Shown piece by piece: positions 1 to 10,301 of a DNA stretch of 64,000 bases. The notes beneath the pieces were generated by a model. That model saw nothing but the letters and a program-made list of their open reading frames with translations, did not search any database and was not told the origin of the DNA. A program made the position numbers and the translations under genes. Position 1 is the stretch's first letter, and every line of letters begins with the position of its first letter. The DNA comes from Vitrella brassicaformis (Eukaryota > Sar > Vitrellaceae): positions 4,431-68,430 of the forward strand of contig CDMY01000249.1 of NCBI GenBank assembly GCA_001179505.1, written 5' to 3'.

Positions 1-1
1 T

Positions 2-1570
2 GGCGGAGCTGAGAGACCATTCCAGAGGGTCGCAATGGACTTCATCGGTCCGTTTCGACCTTCAGAAGATGGCAATCAGTGGGCGCTTACCATCCAGGAT
101 GACTTCACGAAATGGCCAGAGGTTGAGCTTTTCCGCAGTGCACCGACAGGTGAAGACACGGTTAAGGCAATCATCAGGGTCATCGCGAGACACGGAGTTC
201 CAGAAGAGATCATCACCGACAATGGGAGCCACTTCGTCAACCAATTGATGCATGAGGTGACGACCAGGCTGCGGATCAAACATACTCGGGCTCCACCGCT
301 GCATCCACAAGGCAATGGGATGATTGAGCGTTTCAATCGCTCTCTGAAGGATGGCATTCGTCCGTACTTGGACAAGAAGCAGACGAACTGGGACAGGGCC
401 ATCCAGGTCTTCCTCTATGCGTACCGCACAACGGAGCACCAATCCACCGGATTCACGCCTTTCAAAATGCTGACAGGGCGAGAGGCAGTCCATCCCGGCA
501 GCACTGTGCGGCTCGTTGCCCTTAACGAGTCGGCAGGGAAGGACATTGACCTGCAAGATGCCACCAAGCTGATAGTCGAGGGCATCCAAGCCATTCATGA
601 GAAGGCCCGCGTGAACATGGATAGAGCCAAACAGCGAGGAGCTGCTCGTGAGAGGGATCTTCCTGCAGCGAGAGAATTCAAGCCAGGAGACAGGGTGCGC
701 ATTTTCAACAACCAGGTGCCCAGGGGCCTCAGTAAGAAAGCCATCTCACCTTGGCGGACAGTCGGCATCGTCGAGAAGAAGACGGGACCCGTCACATACA
801 AGGTCCGTGTGTGCGGCGACCAGACGGCGAAAACCATCAATGTTGATCGACTGAAGGCATCCACACCGCCGTTGGGCGAATGCATCCACGATGGAGCCTT
901 TGAGGTGCCAGAAAGCCACCTGACGAGGGACAGGAGACAGACGGTATTCAATCAGGACGCATTCTTGTCGCCTGAACAAGAGGATACCTTGAAAGGCTTC
1001 GCTCTTGGAGAAGACCACATGCCGACACAGAACAGAGAATCATCACTTGGAGCTGCGTTGGACCCGATGGTGAATGATCCGCATCTCAATGACGTCGAGC
1101 CGGATGCACGATTTGAGAAGGGCGTTGAGCACGAAGTGGAAGCCATCGTTGGGAAGAGGATCCACAAGGGGCGTGTCCAATACAAATGCAAATGGCGCTG
1201 GCATCCACTCTCGAGCGCGTCATGGGAGGACGAGAGCGACGTGCTCTGCAAACAACTTGTGCAGGACTACGAGAACCGTGACGTGGGCTCTGACCTGCGT
1301 TTCGATGATGCGCCATTCCCGCCGTTGTACGCCATTGTGCGCGTGAGGCACTGCAAGGAGCTCAACCGCGAATACACCGTGAAGGTGACTAAGCTTGACA
1401 AGGATGGCATCCAGCTGCATTACCTGAAGGAGCCGACGCGCACAAAGCGGTCAAAGAAGGAGAGCATCGTGGGGATGAAGAGTGCCATATCGCTGGCCGA
1501 CTTCCTTCGTTTTTACAAATGGGAGCGAGAAAGGGATGAGTACGAGGACGAACAGGGAGCGGAAGGCTGA
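2..1570 (+). CDS. Ty3/gypsy-type integrase with C-terminal chromodomain (5' end outside window)
   Basis: This is the 3' part of a retrotransposon polyprotein. The frame is open from base 2, and the codons before the first ATG (base 35) read as the lead-in to an integrase core, so the true start lies upstream. Counting from that ATG, the catalytic triad is D2 (MDFIGP), D62 (IITDNGSHF) and E98 (GNGMIERF), which gives the DX35E spacing of retroviral-type integrases. A basic region with a KPGDRVRIFN segment (about residues 215-270) resembles the GPF/Y module. A chromodomain-like segment follows (about 365-415; EVEAIVGKRIHKG...YKCKW...SWEDE), as in chromoviruses, where it guides integration to chromatin. 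The frame is intact to its stop. Protease, reverse transcriptase and LTRs are not visible here. The enzyme inserts element cDNA into the host genome. Confidence 0.9.
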   Translation, partial: GGAERPFQRVAMDFIGPFRPSEDGNQWALTIQDDFTKWPEVELFRSAPTGEDTVKAIIRVIARHGVPEEIITDNGSHFVNQLMHEVTTRLRIKHTRAPPLHPQGNGMIERFNRSLKDGIRPYLDKKQTNWDRAIQVFLYAYRTTEHQSTGFTPFKMLTGREAVHPGSTVRLVALNESAGKDIDLQDATKLIVEGIQAIHEKARVNMDRAKQRGAARERDLPAAREFKPGDRVRIFNNQVPRGLSKKAISPWRTVGIVEKKTGPVTYKVRVCGDQTAKTINVDRLKASTPPLGECIHDGAFEVPESHLTRDRRQTVFNQDAFLSPEQEDTLKGFALGEDHMPTQNRESSLGAALDPMVNDPHLNDVEPDARFEKGVEHEVEAIVGKRIHKGRVQYKCKWRWHPLSSASWEDESDVLCKQLVQDYENRDVGSDLRFDDAPFPPLYAIVRVRHCKELNREYTVKVTKLDKDGIQLHYLKEPTRTKRSKKESIVGMKSAISLADFLRFYKWERERDEYEDEQGAEG

Positions 1571-2651
1571 ATGACAGGCCGCCGCTGCACTCGCGTTCTT
1601 TGCTCAAGCATTGATGTGTACAGTCTTTGCTGAAAGTGCTGTTTTCTTCTGGGGGCCTGCCCACGCTGCATGCGCATGTAGTTTACATGCGGATAGGATT
1701 ATGGCTGCTTTCGCCAGAGACGAGGACTCCCATGCCTAGAAAGGGTGCTGCTCAGCAGCCGGTTCTCATCTCCAACCACCAGAACACTGAGGGACGGTCA
1801 TTGATGGGTTGGGCCGTACCGAAGGCGAGGCAGACAAGGAGTTTTTGCTACTGACTGTGGGTTTTCTCCTTGTATTGTAGTGTATTGTAATGTGCTTACT
1901 GTGTATTTTCATCAGCGAGGCATTGATGTGTCATCCTGTGTAGATAGAACGGGTGCTGCTCGGAGCTCAGCACTCGAAGGGAGGGAAATGTTGCAGGGTG
2001 CAAGAAATGACACATCAATGATGAGTCTGTCATGAGGAAAGTGGTGTCTTGCGTGCATGTTGTGGTGTATATCGCTGCGCTGATGAAGGGAGGGAAGGTC
2101 CCTCATCGTCAGTGATTCGTCACTCCATCAGCGCACGAGCATTTTCTGGTTACTTTGTGGGGTGTACTGTCTGCTTTCGCTCCTCTGGGTCTGTATGTGC
2201 ATGTGTAAGTGTACGTGTGTATGCTCATGCATATGAATGAGACGCGCGGCCTCTACTGCGAGCTTAGCCGCGTCTTGTAAACTTGGGGGAGACAGGATGG
2301 AGTAGACAGGGGAGGAGAGACCGTTGAAGACAGCACAGCGGCAACGGTCTCTCTGTCTTTTTCTTGCGTCGGCGCCTTCCTTATTCCGACTGGTTGACCT
2401 CTGTGTGTTGCTTCGTTTCCCCCTTTCGTGCTTGTTTGAGCATCGGACAGTCCTTTCCATTATCAGTGTCTGTGTACGGACGCTCACAGCGACTGATATC
2501 TTTATCATCGGTCACTCTCACTCAACCACAGCGAAGATCTTTGCCACCAAGCCAATCCGCCTCGTCACTTCACACATCCATTCTCCACTAAGACCCGCTC
2601 GCTGAATAGACACTCGGAAGCTGGAACAGCGAGCCCCCCAAACACCCCACG
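1571..2651. other. Gene-free stretch after the retroelement
   Basis: No convincing exon is seen. It may hold the 3' untranslated region and LTR of the element, but no second LTR is available for comparison. Short internal repeats occur: gggtgctgctc at about 1743 and 1950, and the inverted pair tgatgtgtca (about 1923) and tgacacatca (about 2008). Confidence 0.5.
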
Positions 2652-3489
2652 GCCCCAAGCAAAGCAAGCCAAAGCCAAAGCCAAAGCCAAAGCCAAAGCT
2701 GAAGGTGACGAGGGAGAGGAGACACGCAAAGCAAAGCAAAGCAAAGCCATAGCCAAAGGTGACGAGGGAGAGGAGACACGGAAAGCAAAGCAAAGCAGAG
2801 CAGAGCAGAGCAGGGCCCAAGGCGAAAGGCCACGAGGCAGGGGAAGATCAATGCAAAGCAAAGCAGAGCAGAGCAGGGCCCAAGGTGAATGGCCATGAGG
2901 GAGGGGAAAGATCAATGCAAAGCAAAGCAAAGCCAAAGCCAAAGGTGACGAGGGGGAGGAGACAAGCAAAGCAAAGCAAAGCAAGACATCGGTCCTATCA
3001 TTCGCCCAACCCGCATGTCTTCCCGGATGTCCATCCATCCATGATTGTGTGCGGCCATGCTTTCGTGTATGAGCGTCTTGCCTGTCTGTCTGTCTGTCTG
3101 TCTGTCTGTGTGTCTGTGTGTCTGTCCATCCATCCATCCATCCATCATTGTGGTGTATGAGCGTCTTGCCTGTCTGTCTGTCTGTGTGTCTGTCCATCCA
3201 TCCATCCATCCATCCATCTGGCTTTGGCTTTGGCTTTGCTTTGCTTTGCTTGTCTCCTCCCCCTCGTCACCTGTGGCTTTGCTTTGCTTTGCTTTGCATT
3301 GATCTTTCCCCTCCCTCATGGCCATTCACCTTGGGCCCTGCTCTGCTCTGCTTTGCTTTGCTTTGCATTGATCTTTCCCCTCCCTCATGGCCTTTCACCT
3401 TGGGCCTTGCTCTGCTTTGCTTTGCTTTGCATTGATCTTTCCCCTCCATCATGGCCATTCACCTTGGGCCTTGCTCTGCTTTGCTTTGT
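2652..3489. repeat. Imperfect inverted repeat built of minisatellite units
   Basis: The left arm (about 2652-2990) is made of (gcaaa)n/(gccaaa)n runs, a 'ggtgacgaggg' unit and a 'ggcccaaggtgaatggcc' unit. The right arm (about 3219-3489) carries the reverse complements of the same units in reverse order. The best-matching parts are about 2860-2985 and 3222-3350. The 230 bp spacer holds TGTC and CATC tetranucleotide runs. Reading frames through it are low-complexity and are not taken as genes. Confidence 0.9.
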
Positions 3490-3491
3490 TG

Positions 3492-3549
3492 TAGGGTTTC
3501 GGTTTGTTTAGGTTTGCTTGGGTTTGCCTAGGGTTGCGTAGGTTTGCTT
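3492..3549 (+). repeat. Degenerate telomere-like G/T repeat
   Basis: A run of irregular units such as tagggtttc, tttaggtttgc, ttgggtttgcc and tagggttgcg. It resembles a decayed TTTAGGG-type array directly next to the inverted minisatellite. No perfect tandem TTTAGGG run is present. Confidence 0.5.
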
Positions 3550-3575
3550 CGGGGGCTGTACCCGCTGCATGCCTC

Positions 3576-3611
3576 CGAGTCCCGACCCCCCGACGGAGGA
3601 GGGCAACTCAT
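3576..3611 (+). repeat. 36-bp direct repeat, copy 1
   Basis: Starts cgagtcccgac and ends gggcaactcat. It matches 3743-3778 at 35 of 36 positions. Confidence 0.85.
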
Positions 3612-3742
3612 ACCCGAAGTTCGTGTTCGTAATTGGGGCCAAATTGGGGCCTCGAGACTTTTTCATTCGGTACCGTCTTTTTTGATGAATGCTCATGCGA
3701 GCTTGGGGGCTTTGCATGCATTTCGTGACGCGCGAACGCGAG

Positions 3743-3778
3743 CGAGTCCCGACTCCCCGACGGAGGAGGGCAACTCAT
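3743..3778 (+). repeat. 36-bp direct repeat, copy 2
   Basis: Second copy of the 3576-3611 repeat, 167 bp downstream. The intervening DNA contains duplicated attggggcc words. No coding function is apparent. Confidence 0.85.
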
Positions 3779-3888
3779 GCGTGTTTACACACACGGGCGG
3801 GCCCCCATGTCTGAGGATCATGACTGAGGATTGTGACACACAGTAGAGCCTTAGCCATTTTGGTCCCAGTGGTGTGTGCGTTTGTCAT

Positions 3889-4148
3889 GCGATATTGCGT
3901 CTTCAACGTGAGTTGCAGGCGGCTGCGTTGGAGAATCGGCGGCTCAAGAGCTGCCTCGACAAGGAGAGGACCAGACAGACTGTCAACCAACAGGTGTGTG
4001 TGCCAACGACAAAGGCTGCTAATCGGCGTGAGGTGTGTGTCTCCTTATGTCACTGATACAGACCTTCGGCGCTTTGCAAGAGGAGAATCGCAGCCTCCGT
4101 GAGCAGCTGACCAGCAATCAGGGCAGCATCAATGCAGAGAGAAACTGA
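3889..4148 (+). pseudogene. Coiled-coil gene fragment (two exons), relative of 61378-61737
   Basis: Exon A (3889-3993) encodes a 35-residue helical heptad segment containing LQRELQAAALENRRLKSCLD. A 68 bp intron follows, then exon B (4062-4148, TFGALQEENRSLREQL..., stop TGA). The same two exons occur on the minus strand at 61.4-61.7 kb. There, exon A follows a normal cag acceptor; here the matching trinucleotide is cat, so the upstream splice site looks lost and no start exon was found. The fragment ends about 250 bp from the 3' end of the opposing kinase-ankyrin gene, the same convergent arrangement seen at 61 kb. It could still be a short transcribed gene with another start. Confidence 0.6.
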
Positions 4149-4394
4149 GGGCTGCATGCTCACGTGTTGATGGACATTTCCAATCAAGTCTTGATGTCTC
4201 ATTGGCAAACACACAACACCTCACAGCCCCCCGCAGTGGTCCACACGAAGACACAAGAAAGAACCCGAGGGCTGCCATTCGCCGTGTCATTCACGACGAC
4301 ACATGATCGGTCAGGTCTCACTGTCAGATCACCCACTCACAGTGCCTCATAGCTTCTTATTCGATGCACACCCGAGCGACTGACAGACTTTGAC

Positions 4395-7300
4395 TCACAT
4401 GATCACACAGCAAGGCCCAGAAGCAGGCTTGTACGGCCGCATGATCTTTCTGATCTCCCGGTTCTTCACCACTCGCCACGGCGTGTCCCCCTGTTGTGAT
4501 GAGATGAGATGAGATGAGCACACTACTCAAACCCTCGAAGATGTGAATGTCTGTGGGCACTCACGTCCTCGTTTTCCATGTCGAGCAGCGCACCGCCGCC
4601 CCACTCGAGCCTTTGAGAAGGAGACACATAGAGACAGAGAGTGTGTGGATGAGATGTTCGCGTCAGTCATTCATCTGTATTTCACAGCTGGGACACAGCT
4701 GCAGATTCGCCTTCGGATGCAGCCCAATGGAGTGCCGTCTCTCCATCCTGTGTGTGTGATGTACACAAAGGAAAGGCAATCAATCAGATGAGAGAAGACT
4801 GTGTTGCCTCACCTTGCTCGTCTGTGTGAGCAGGTCCTTTCGTTTGGCATACAGGGCCTCCATCACATTGACATGACCACACCCAGCAGCCAATATAAAT
4901 AGCGTGCGGCCATGCTGCAACCAACACACACACACACGCACACGCAACACACATACAGAGGCGTCAGAGACATGTGTGTGCTCTGTTACCAGTTTGTTGC
5001 GTGCATCGATCAGTTTCGGATCCCACTCCATCAACTTATTGACAGCCGCGACCTGGCCCTCCTGGGCAGCTAAGTGCATGGCATTCGAACCCCACTGCAT
5101 TCCATCACAGCCAACACACATCTCACTATCACAAACAGCAGCACACAAGATGGTTTGTCTGTGTCGGTACCCATCTGTCTGTTTGCTTCAGTACGTCAGG
5201 TTTGCTCTCATACATGACCGACATGACATCGACATGTCCCTCCCTAGCAGCCTCCATGAATGGCGTGCTGCCATACTGCAATCACCACACACACACACAC
5301 AATCAGCACAGTGAGGCGTCAGAGACATGTGTGTGCTCTGTTACATCGCTGCGTGCGCCGATCAGTTTGGGATCCCACACCAGCAGCTGCTCGACAGACG
5401 CAACATTGCCCTTTTGGCCAGCAAAGTGCAGGGCAGTCAAACCAAGCTGCATTCCATCACACCCAACGCACATCTCCTCTTCACAACCAGCACACAAGAT
5501 GCTTAGGTTGGTACCTCGTCTGTTTGCTGCAGTACGTCAGGTTTGCTCTCATACATGACCAACATGACGCCCGCGTGACCCTCAGCTGCAGCCAACAGGA
5601 AGGGTGTCTTCTGTAGGAATGAGAACACACAGACAGACCACTGAGGGCATTCCTGTCATCTTCAAACTTGCATACCTTGGAAAGAATTTCGCTCTCGTCT
5701 CGTTTGTCGAGTATATCCTTGCCGTCTCGCTCGATGAGCAAATGAACCGACTGCTCATCGCCTTTTCTGACGGCATCGAAGATGTCAGCCTGCCACACAT
5801 CCAGCACAAGAACAGCGTCCCTTTGACGTGTGGGGTTCAGCTGCTGTGTCCCTTACGTGTTTGATCTGTGGCTGTGGGGCGCTCGGCGGTGTCTTCACTA
5901 ACGGCTGCTGGGCAGGGAGCGCTGCAACACACAAACCATGGATGACCAGTCGTATGTCTCTCCATGTGTTGTCTTCGTGCCTTCCACACCGACCTGTCTG
6001 CTCTTGAGCAACCACAAGTTCGACCTGTGCTGGATGGACCATAATCGGCGGCCCCGGCACTGTGCTGGCCATGCTCGTGTGAACACCCGGTGGAGCGCCA
6101 GCGGAAGGCACGTCAACGGGAGACACAGGGGAAGGGGGAACCAACACCGGGTCTGCACACAGTCAAGCAGTCAAATGGGGGCTTTCTCGTGTCAAAGTGG
6201 AGCGTCAGTGGACCTGCACCCTTTGACGGACTCGCTGGAATGCCCAGCTTGGCCAACAACTACCACAGTCAGGCAAGCAGACACGACATGCCGACGCGTT
6301 TGTCCAGTGGTGCGTGTCAGGTACCTCTTTGGCTGTGGGGCGATCTTCCGGCTTGAAGGCAAAACAACTCTGATCACCGTCACAATCGGAAGGGAAATGC
6401 AGCACACGAGAAGAGCTCTCGGTTTACCTTGATGGCACTTTTGATGTGCTCAGGCAGGAAATCGGGGATGCGGGGGGTCTGACAAAAGTAAGCAGAGAAC
6501 TTCAGAGGATCTGTGAACATGTGTCAACGTGGCAGGTCACCTGCTTTCGAACGACAGCGGCGGTGATGATGATGAGAGGTGCTTGGCCCTCAAAGGGGGG
6601 CCCGCTTGGACATTACAAGTGAAGGCTACTGTCTCTGACTGAAAGTGCATCTGCTGACCGCCAAACAGCTGCGCGATAATGCATCCAACCGCCCATATGT
6701 CCGCCTCCATAGAGGGCTTCCCCACTGCACACACCGGCAGTCATTCAAGTTCCCAAGGCGACCGGCTTTTCTTACACTCACAGTTGTCTGGATCCAATGA
6801 TTCAGGCGACATGTAATTGGGGGTTCCCTTAATGCCGCCTGCAGTCCAGGGACGGATGCACCAACACACACAGACGCACCTCGCTCACCGCATTCCGCCA
6901 TCCCATGTCTCTTGCTACCTGCAAAAGAGCTCGACGTCACTTGAACATTCCGCGTCATGCCGAAGTCACTTATCTTGATCACCAAATGCTCGCCCAACTG
7001 ATAGACACGAGACACGACAAGATGCTGCAGCCATCGACCGAGAGGTGAAGGTTGTCTGCCCTTACGAGAATATTGCCCGGCTTCAAGGCTCGATGCACGA
7101 TGTCGTGGTCGTGCAGATACTGCACCCCCTCACATATCTGACGGCAATCGACACACAAATCTAGATGTGACGCTGTCTGCTGTGCTGTACCTTTCTCACG
7201 AATCTGTCTCGCACGTCGAGCGGCAGTGGTCTGTTCTTGGCCAAATATTTGTCCAGCGATCCGCCCTTACACAACTCTGAGAATTATGGACACGCGACAC

Positions 7301-7790
7301 ACAGTCAGGAAACAGATGAATGAATCGAGGTGACCTGAGACGATCATGAGGCCGTGCTTGGCGTCCGTGCAGACACCGAGAAACTGCACTACGTTGGGGT
7401 GTCGGAGGCAAAGCATCTCCTGAGCCTCGGATAGAACATCCTCCATCGCCCCAGCCATCAGCTCCTGCATCACATGATGCCTGTGTGCCACATGATTTGA
7501 CACGCCCTGCGATGCTCACGCTGTCGGTAAGCTCCTCCCCGGTAAGTGGGGAGGCCTCCCTCAATTTCTCCATCTTTGTGATCTTTACAGCCACGTCCAG
7601 ACCATTCCACTTGCCCTGGTACACTATACCGAATGCTCCGCCCCCTGACACAGACACACATGCAGATGTACACAGAGGTCACCCAATCGATGACATCGGG
7701 CCAGCAGTTGGTCGTGAGCGCACCAAGCTTCTTGTCACCCACAGTCAGGTCCCTCGCCCTGATCAACAGGCGAGGGACGGGGGAAGCCAT
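4395..7790 (-). CDS. Kinase-like/ankyrin-repeat protein with C-terminal CaaX box
   Basis: Multi-exon gene. The start is the ATG at 7790 (MASPVPRLLIRARDL), chosen because the paralogue at 30473 begins alike and both have a phase-1 intron inside the glycine loop. The spliced loop reads KLGGGAFGIVY, followed by VAVK, a helix-C exon (LRHPNVVQFLG), an HRA-LKPGN catalytic loop, DFG (ISDFG), NYMSPESL and the lobe-end motif FKPEDRPTAKE. The HRD aspartate codon is GCC (Ala) at 7087-7089, so the domain is probably a pseudokinase. A Pro/Gln linker ending PQPQIKH leads into an ankyrin module: ADIFDAVRKGD, about six one-repeat exons, LLEWGG, then the cap GDTPW. The protein ends PASGPCCVIM, a CaaX box (CVIM) with a second Cys just before it, predicting farnesylation and membrane attachment. 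Exon edges are read by eye. Confidence 0.82.
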
Positions 7791-7924
7791 GAGGAGCGAA
7801 GTTACGCACTCGTCACTGGCAGCCCCGCTGTCCGTTCGGCCCCCAATGCCCCCAGGGTTCTCGACCACTGGCCAAGCACGGCAGATCACGAGCGCTATCC
7901 ACAGACACAGACACATTTTGGTCC

Positions 7925-7964
7925 ACGTGCGGGTGCTCACTCGCTTTTCGTATCTCAAGTGACT
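7925..7964 (+). repeat. 40-bp direct repeat, copy 1
   Basis: Contains gggtgctcactcgcttttcg. It matches 8773-8812 at 39 of 40 positions. The copy lies about 135 bp upstream of the kinase-ankyrin start codon. Confidence 0.85.
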
Positions 7965-8671
7965 CATTCATTCATTCATTTGGGCGTCCTCATGAACACA
8001 CAAGGCATTCATTCCCAGGGCGGGAGTCCGGCTTACCAAGGTTTCCCTTGGCTACTCCCTGGGTTTCACATTCCCCGTATTTTAGAAGCGCGGGGGAAAA
8101 GCGCCCGGCCGCTATTTCTATTCCGCAGGGCTGGCGGCTGAAAAACTGGTTGTGCTCGTGTGTTTGTTTGTGTGTGTGTGAGTCTGGTGTGTGTGGCGTG
8201 GGGGTGTGTGTGGGGGGTGCCCCGCCCACAAGGTCCTGGCCCCCATCCGCCGTCTCGCATGCAGCACGCAGACTGGCTTGAAGACGTACTCGGAGTGGCC
8301 AGGGCATGCCTGAGCTTCACCATGCATGTGCACATGTGACCCCGAGTGCCCATCGTTTTGCCCGTCTCACCTCCTTACATTTTACCTCACCGTAGACGTT
8401 TTCCATCCGTCTCTGGACAGCTCAGAGTCGCTGGAAGCAAGGCACTGCTGCAGCCTCCACCGCCTGAACCTTCTCCTACCCCTGCGGCGTCTGCTGCCCA
8501 CGGAAACAGCGGTTGCAGGTACAGCTGGTGTGCTCCACATCGTGCTTCACTGCAAGTCCCACATCATGCGGACCGGGCTGATGGGGCGGAGGTGTCCTCG
8601 GCCTTCTTCAAGCTTGAAAAAGCCTCGTAGAGGACAAAATGAGGGGCATCTAAGCGATGTACATTTTGTGC

Positions 8672-8693
8672 ATATATATATATATATATATAT
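8672..8693. repeat. (AT)11 microsatellite
   Basis: An uninterrupted AT dinucleotide run of 22 bp. Confidence 0.95.
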
Positions 8694-8772
8694 GTGTTTT
8701 ATATATTTTTCAAGAACGGTCCGATTCCGAAGGCGAGGCCCGAAGGGCCGGGCCAAGCATGGCCGAGCAATG

Positions 8773-8812
8773 ACGTGTGGGTGCTCACTCGCTTTTCGTA
8801 TCTCAAGTGACT
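8773..8812 (+). repeat. 40-bp direct repeat, copy 2
   Basis: Second copy of 7925-7964. The two copies bracket 808 bp. Confidence 0.85.
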
Positions 8813-10301
8813 GAGACGGTCCTTGTTACATACTATTACATACACACACCCCACCATATCACCCGGCATGCGTCTGTGTGGATGAATTCCACTCGATGCG
8901 ATGGAGGAATGTCACTGCATGGTGATGCGACCGGTTAACACGCAACCGCGAAAACACTTCTCATTACAGACGCTCATTTCTGACCCTAAAAGTAGCAGTA
9001 CACAGCTACTTGTGGACCGAGTAGCAGCGCCCACATTAGTCAATCACCACTTCTGTTGGTGTGTGCTATACTTGTCAGCCACCGAAACTCATCTCGTTGT
9101 CCATCCATCTCAACACCGAAAAACTCACAATGATCGAACCGATGAGCCGTGCCGCCAGAGAGTGCATGTTGTTTGGTTGTCTGTCTGTCTCATGCGTGTC
9201 TCTTGCTTAACTGCACCGCCCTTCCCTGTAAGACATTCGTGATGTTGACCATGTGAGCAGGGAGGGAAGGCATGAGTGGCAAAACCAGATGGGTAACAGA
9301 ACCAGCGCGTCTGCATGTGTGTATGTATTGTTACGCAAGTTAGACAAGGCATGTGTGTGGCAAAAAGCGGTCAGGGTGGCCACGCGAGGGTAGTGGTAGC
9401 AAAAAGACGTTCGTCTGTGAGGGTGTTGGATGGTACGTACACAGGTTAAATACATACATACATACACATACAGATGGATAGGCACACAACGGTTAGATAA
9501 ATACATAACACACAGAAACACACACACATCGGTATATACACATCACACACACACACGAACACGAACACATAAAAGCAAACGAAATGCATGGTAAGAATAA
9601 ATCCCCCAACACGCACACGCACACGCAATTGAATTGCCATATCCGTTCTCACGTCGAGGCGAACACAAACACACACACACATAACCCGACCGTACAGTGC
9701 TTTGTGTGTGTGTAGTGCTGCTCGCTCCTGGTGTTGTGTGGTTTGTGCGTCCTCGTCGATGCACTCGATGCTGCGTCGCATCTCACGGCTGGACAAACAT
9801 GGAGTACATCCACGACAACATACAGACCACACACACAGAGAGCCAGAGTGGGACACATTCGGCTGTGCGCTTGCCTTGCCAGCCATGTGTTTGCTTTGGT
9901 ATGTGCTGGTGCCTAGAACTAAACACGCGGAAACCCCGAAAAAACAACGCGCCACATTCACATGCAGGCATACGTACGTGCACGTACTTGTTAGAGAGAG
10001 CTGAATTCGATCAACTTAATCAACCCGCCCCCAACAGCAGTCGTCACGCCTGTCTCCCATTTCCAGTCCGAAAGCGTGCCTGCTCAATCGAGCACATCCC
10101 TCCAGTCCCTCTTGCCCCACCCATCACGCAATGTCATCCAGTCACGGCGAATTAGAACAGCGCACGTGCATGCATCTGCGTATGGAGCCCAGACGAAAAA
10201 CTGATCGGCAACAGGAGAGGGAAGCGAGGATCCATCACGGCCTCTCCGGCCGGCCGAGGTTTTCGAAAACCTCCCTTCCCTCTGCTGTGTCTGTCTTCAG
10301 G

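Larger units (their letters stand above)
7791..10301. other. Gene-free stretch with simple repeats
   Basis: No supported exons were found on either strand. It contains the upstream region of the kinase-ankyrin gene, a pair of 40-bp direct repeats, an (AT)n tract and many CA/GT runs around 9.4-9.7 kb that create spurious Val/Cys/His-rich frames. Confidence 0.5.

Noticed and set aside
3078-3220. CRISPR-like spaced repeats
   Set aside because: These are simple TGTC/CATC microsatellites with no repeat-spacer pattern, in a eukaryotic context.
2518-3511. Several long frames of Leu/Cys/Ala or Gln/Ser/Lys repeats on both strands
   Set aside because: They are translations of the minisatellite and tetranucleotide repeats in all frames, with no exon structure or start context.
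7629-7670. A 29-bp intron in the kinase-ankyrin gene, and a similar 25-bp GT-run intron at 30342-30366
   Set aside because: Both give the wrong phase. A longer intron of about 75 bp starting after a G in the glycine loop is in phase in both genes and restores the canonical loop.
8326-8814. A 162-codon plus-strand ORF
   Set aside because: It crosses the AT microsatellite and one 40-bp repeat, and shows no domain, exon pattern or paralogue in the window.
9446-9961. Minus-strand Cys/Val-rich ORF
   Set aside because: It is mostly CA/GT microsatellite translation with no recognisable domain or splice-supported continuation.
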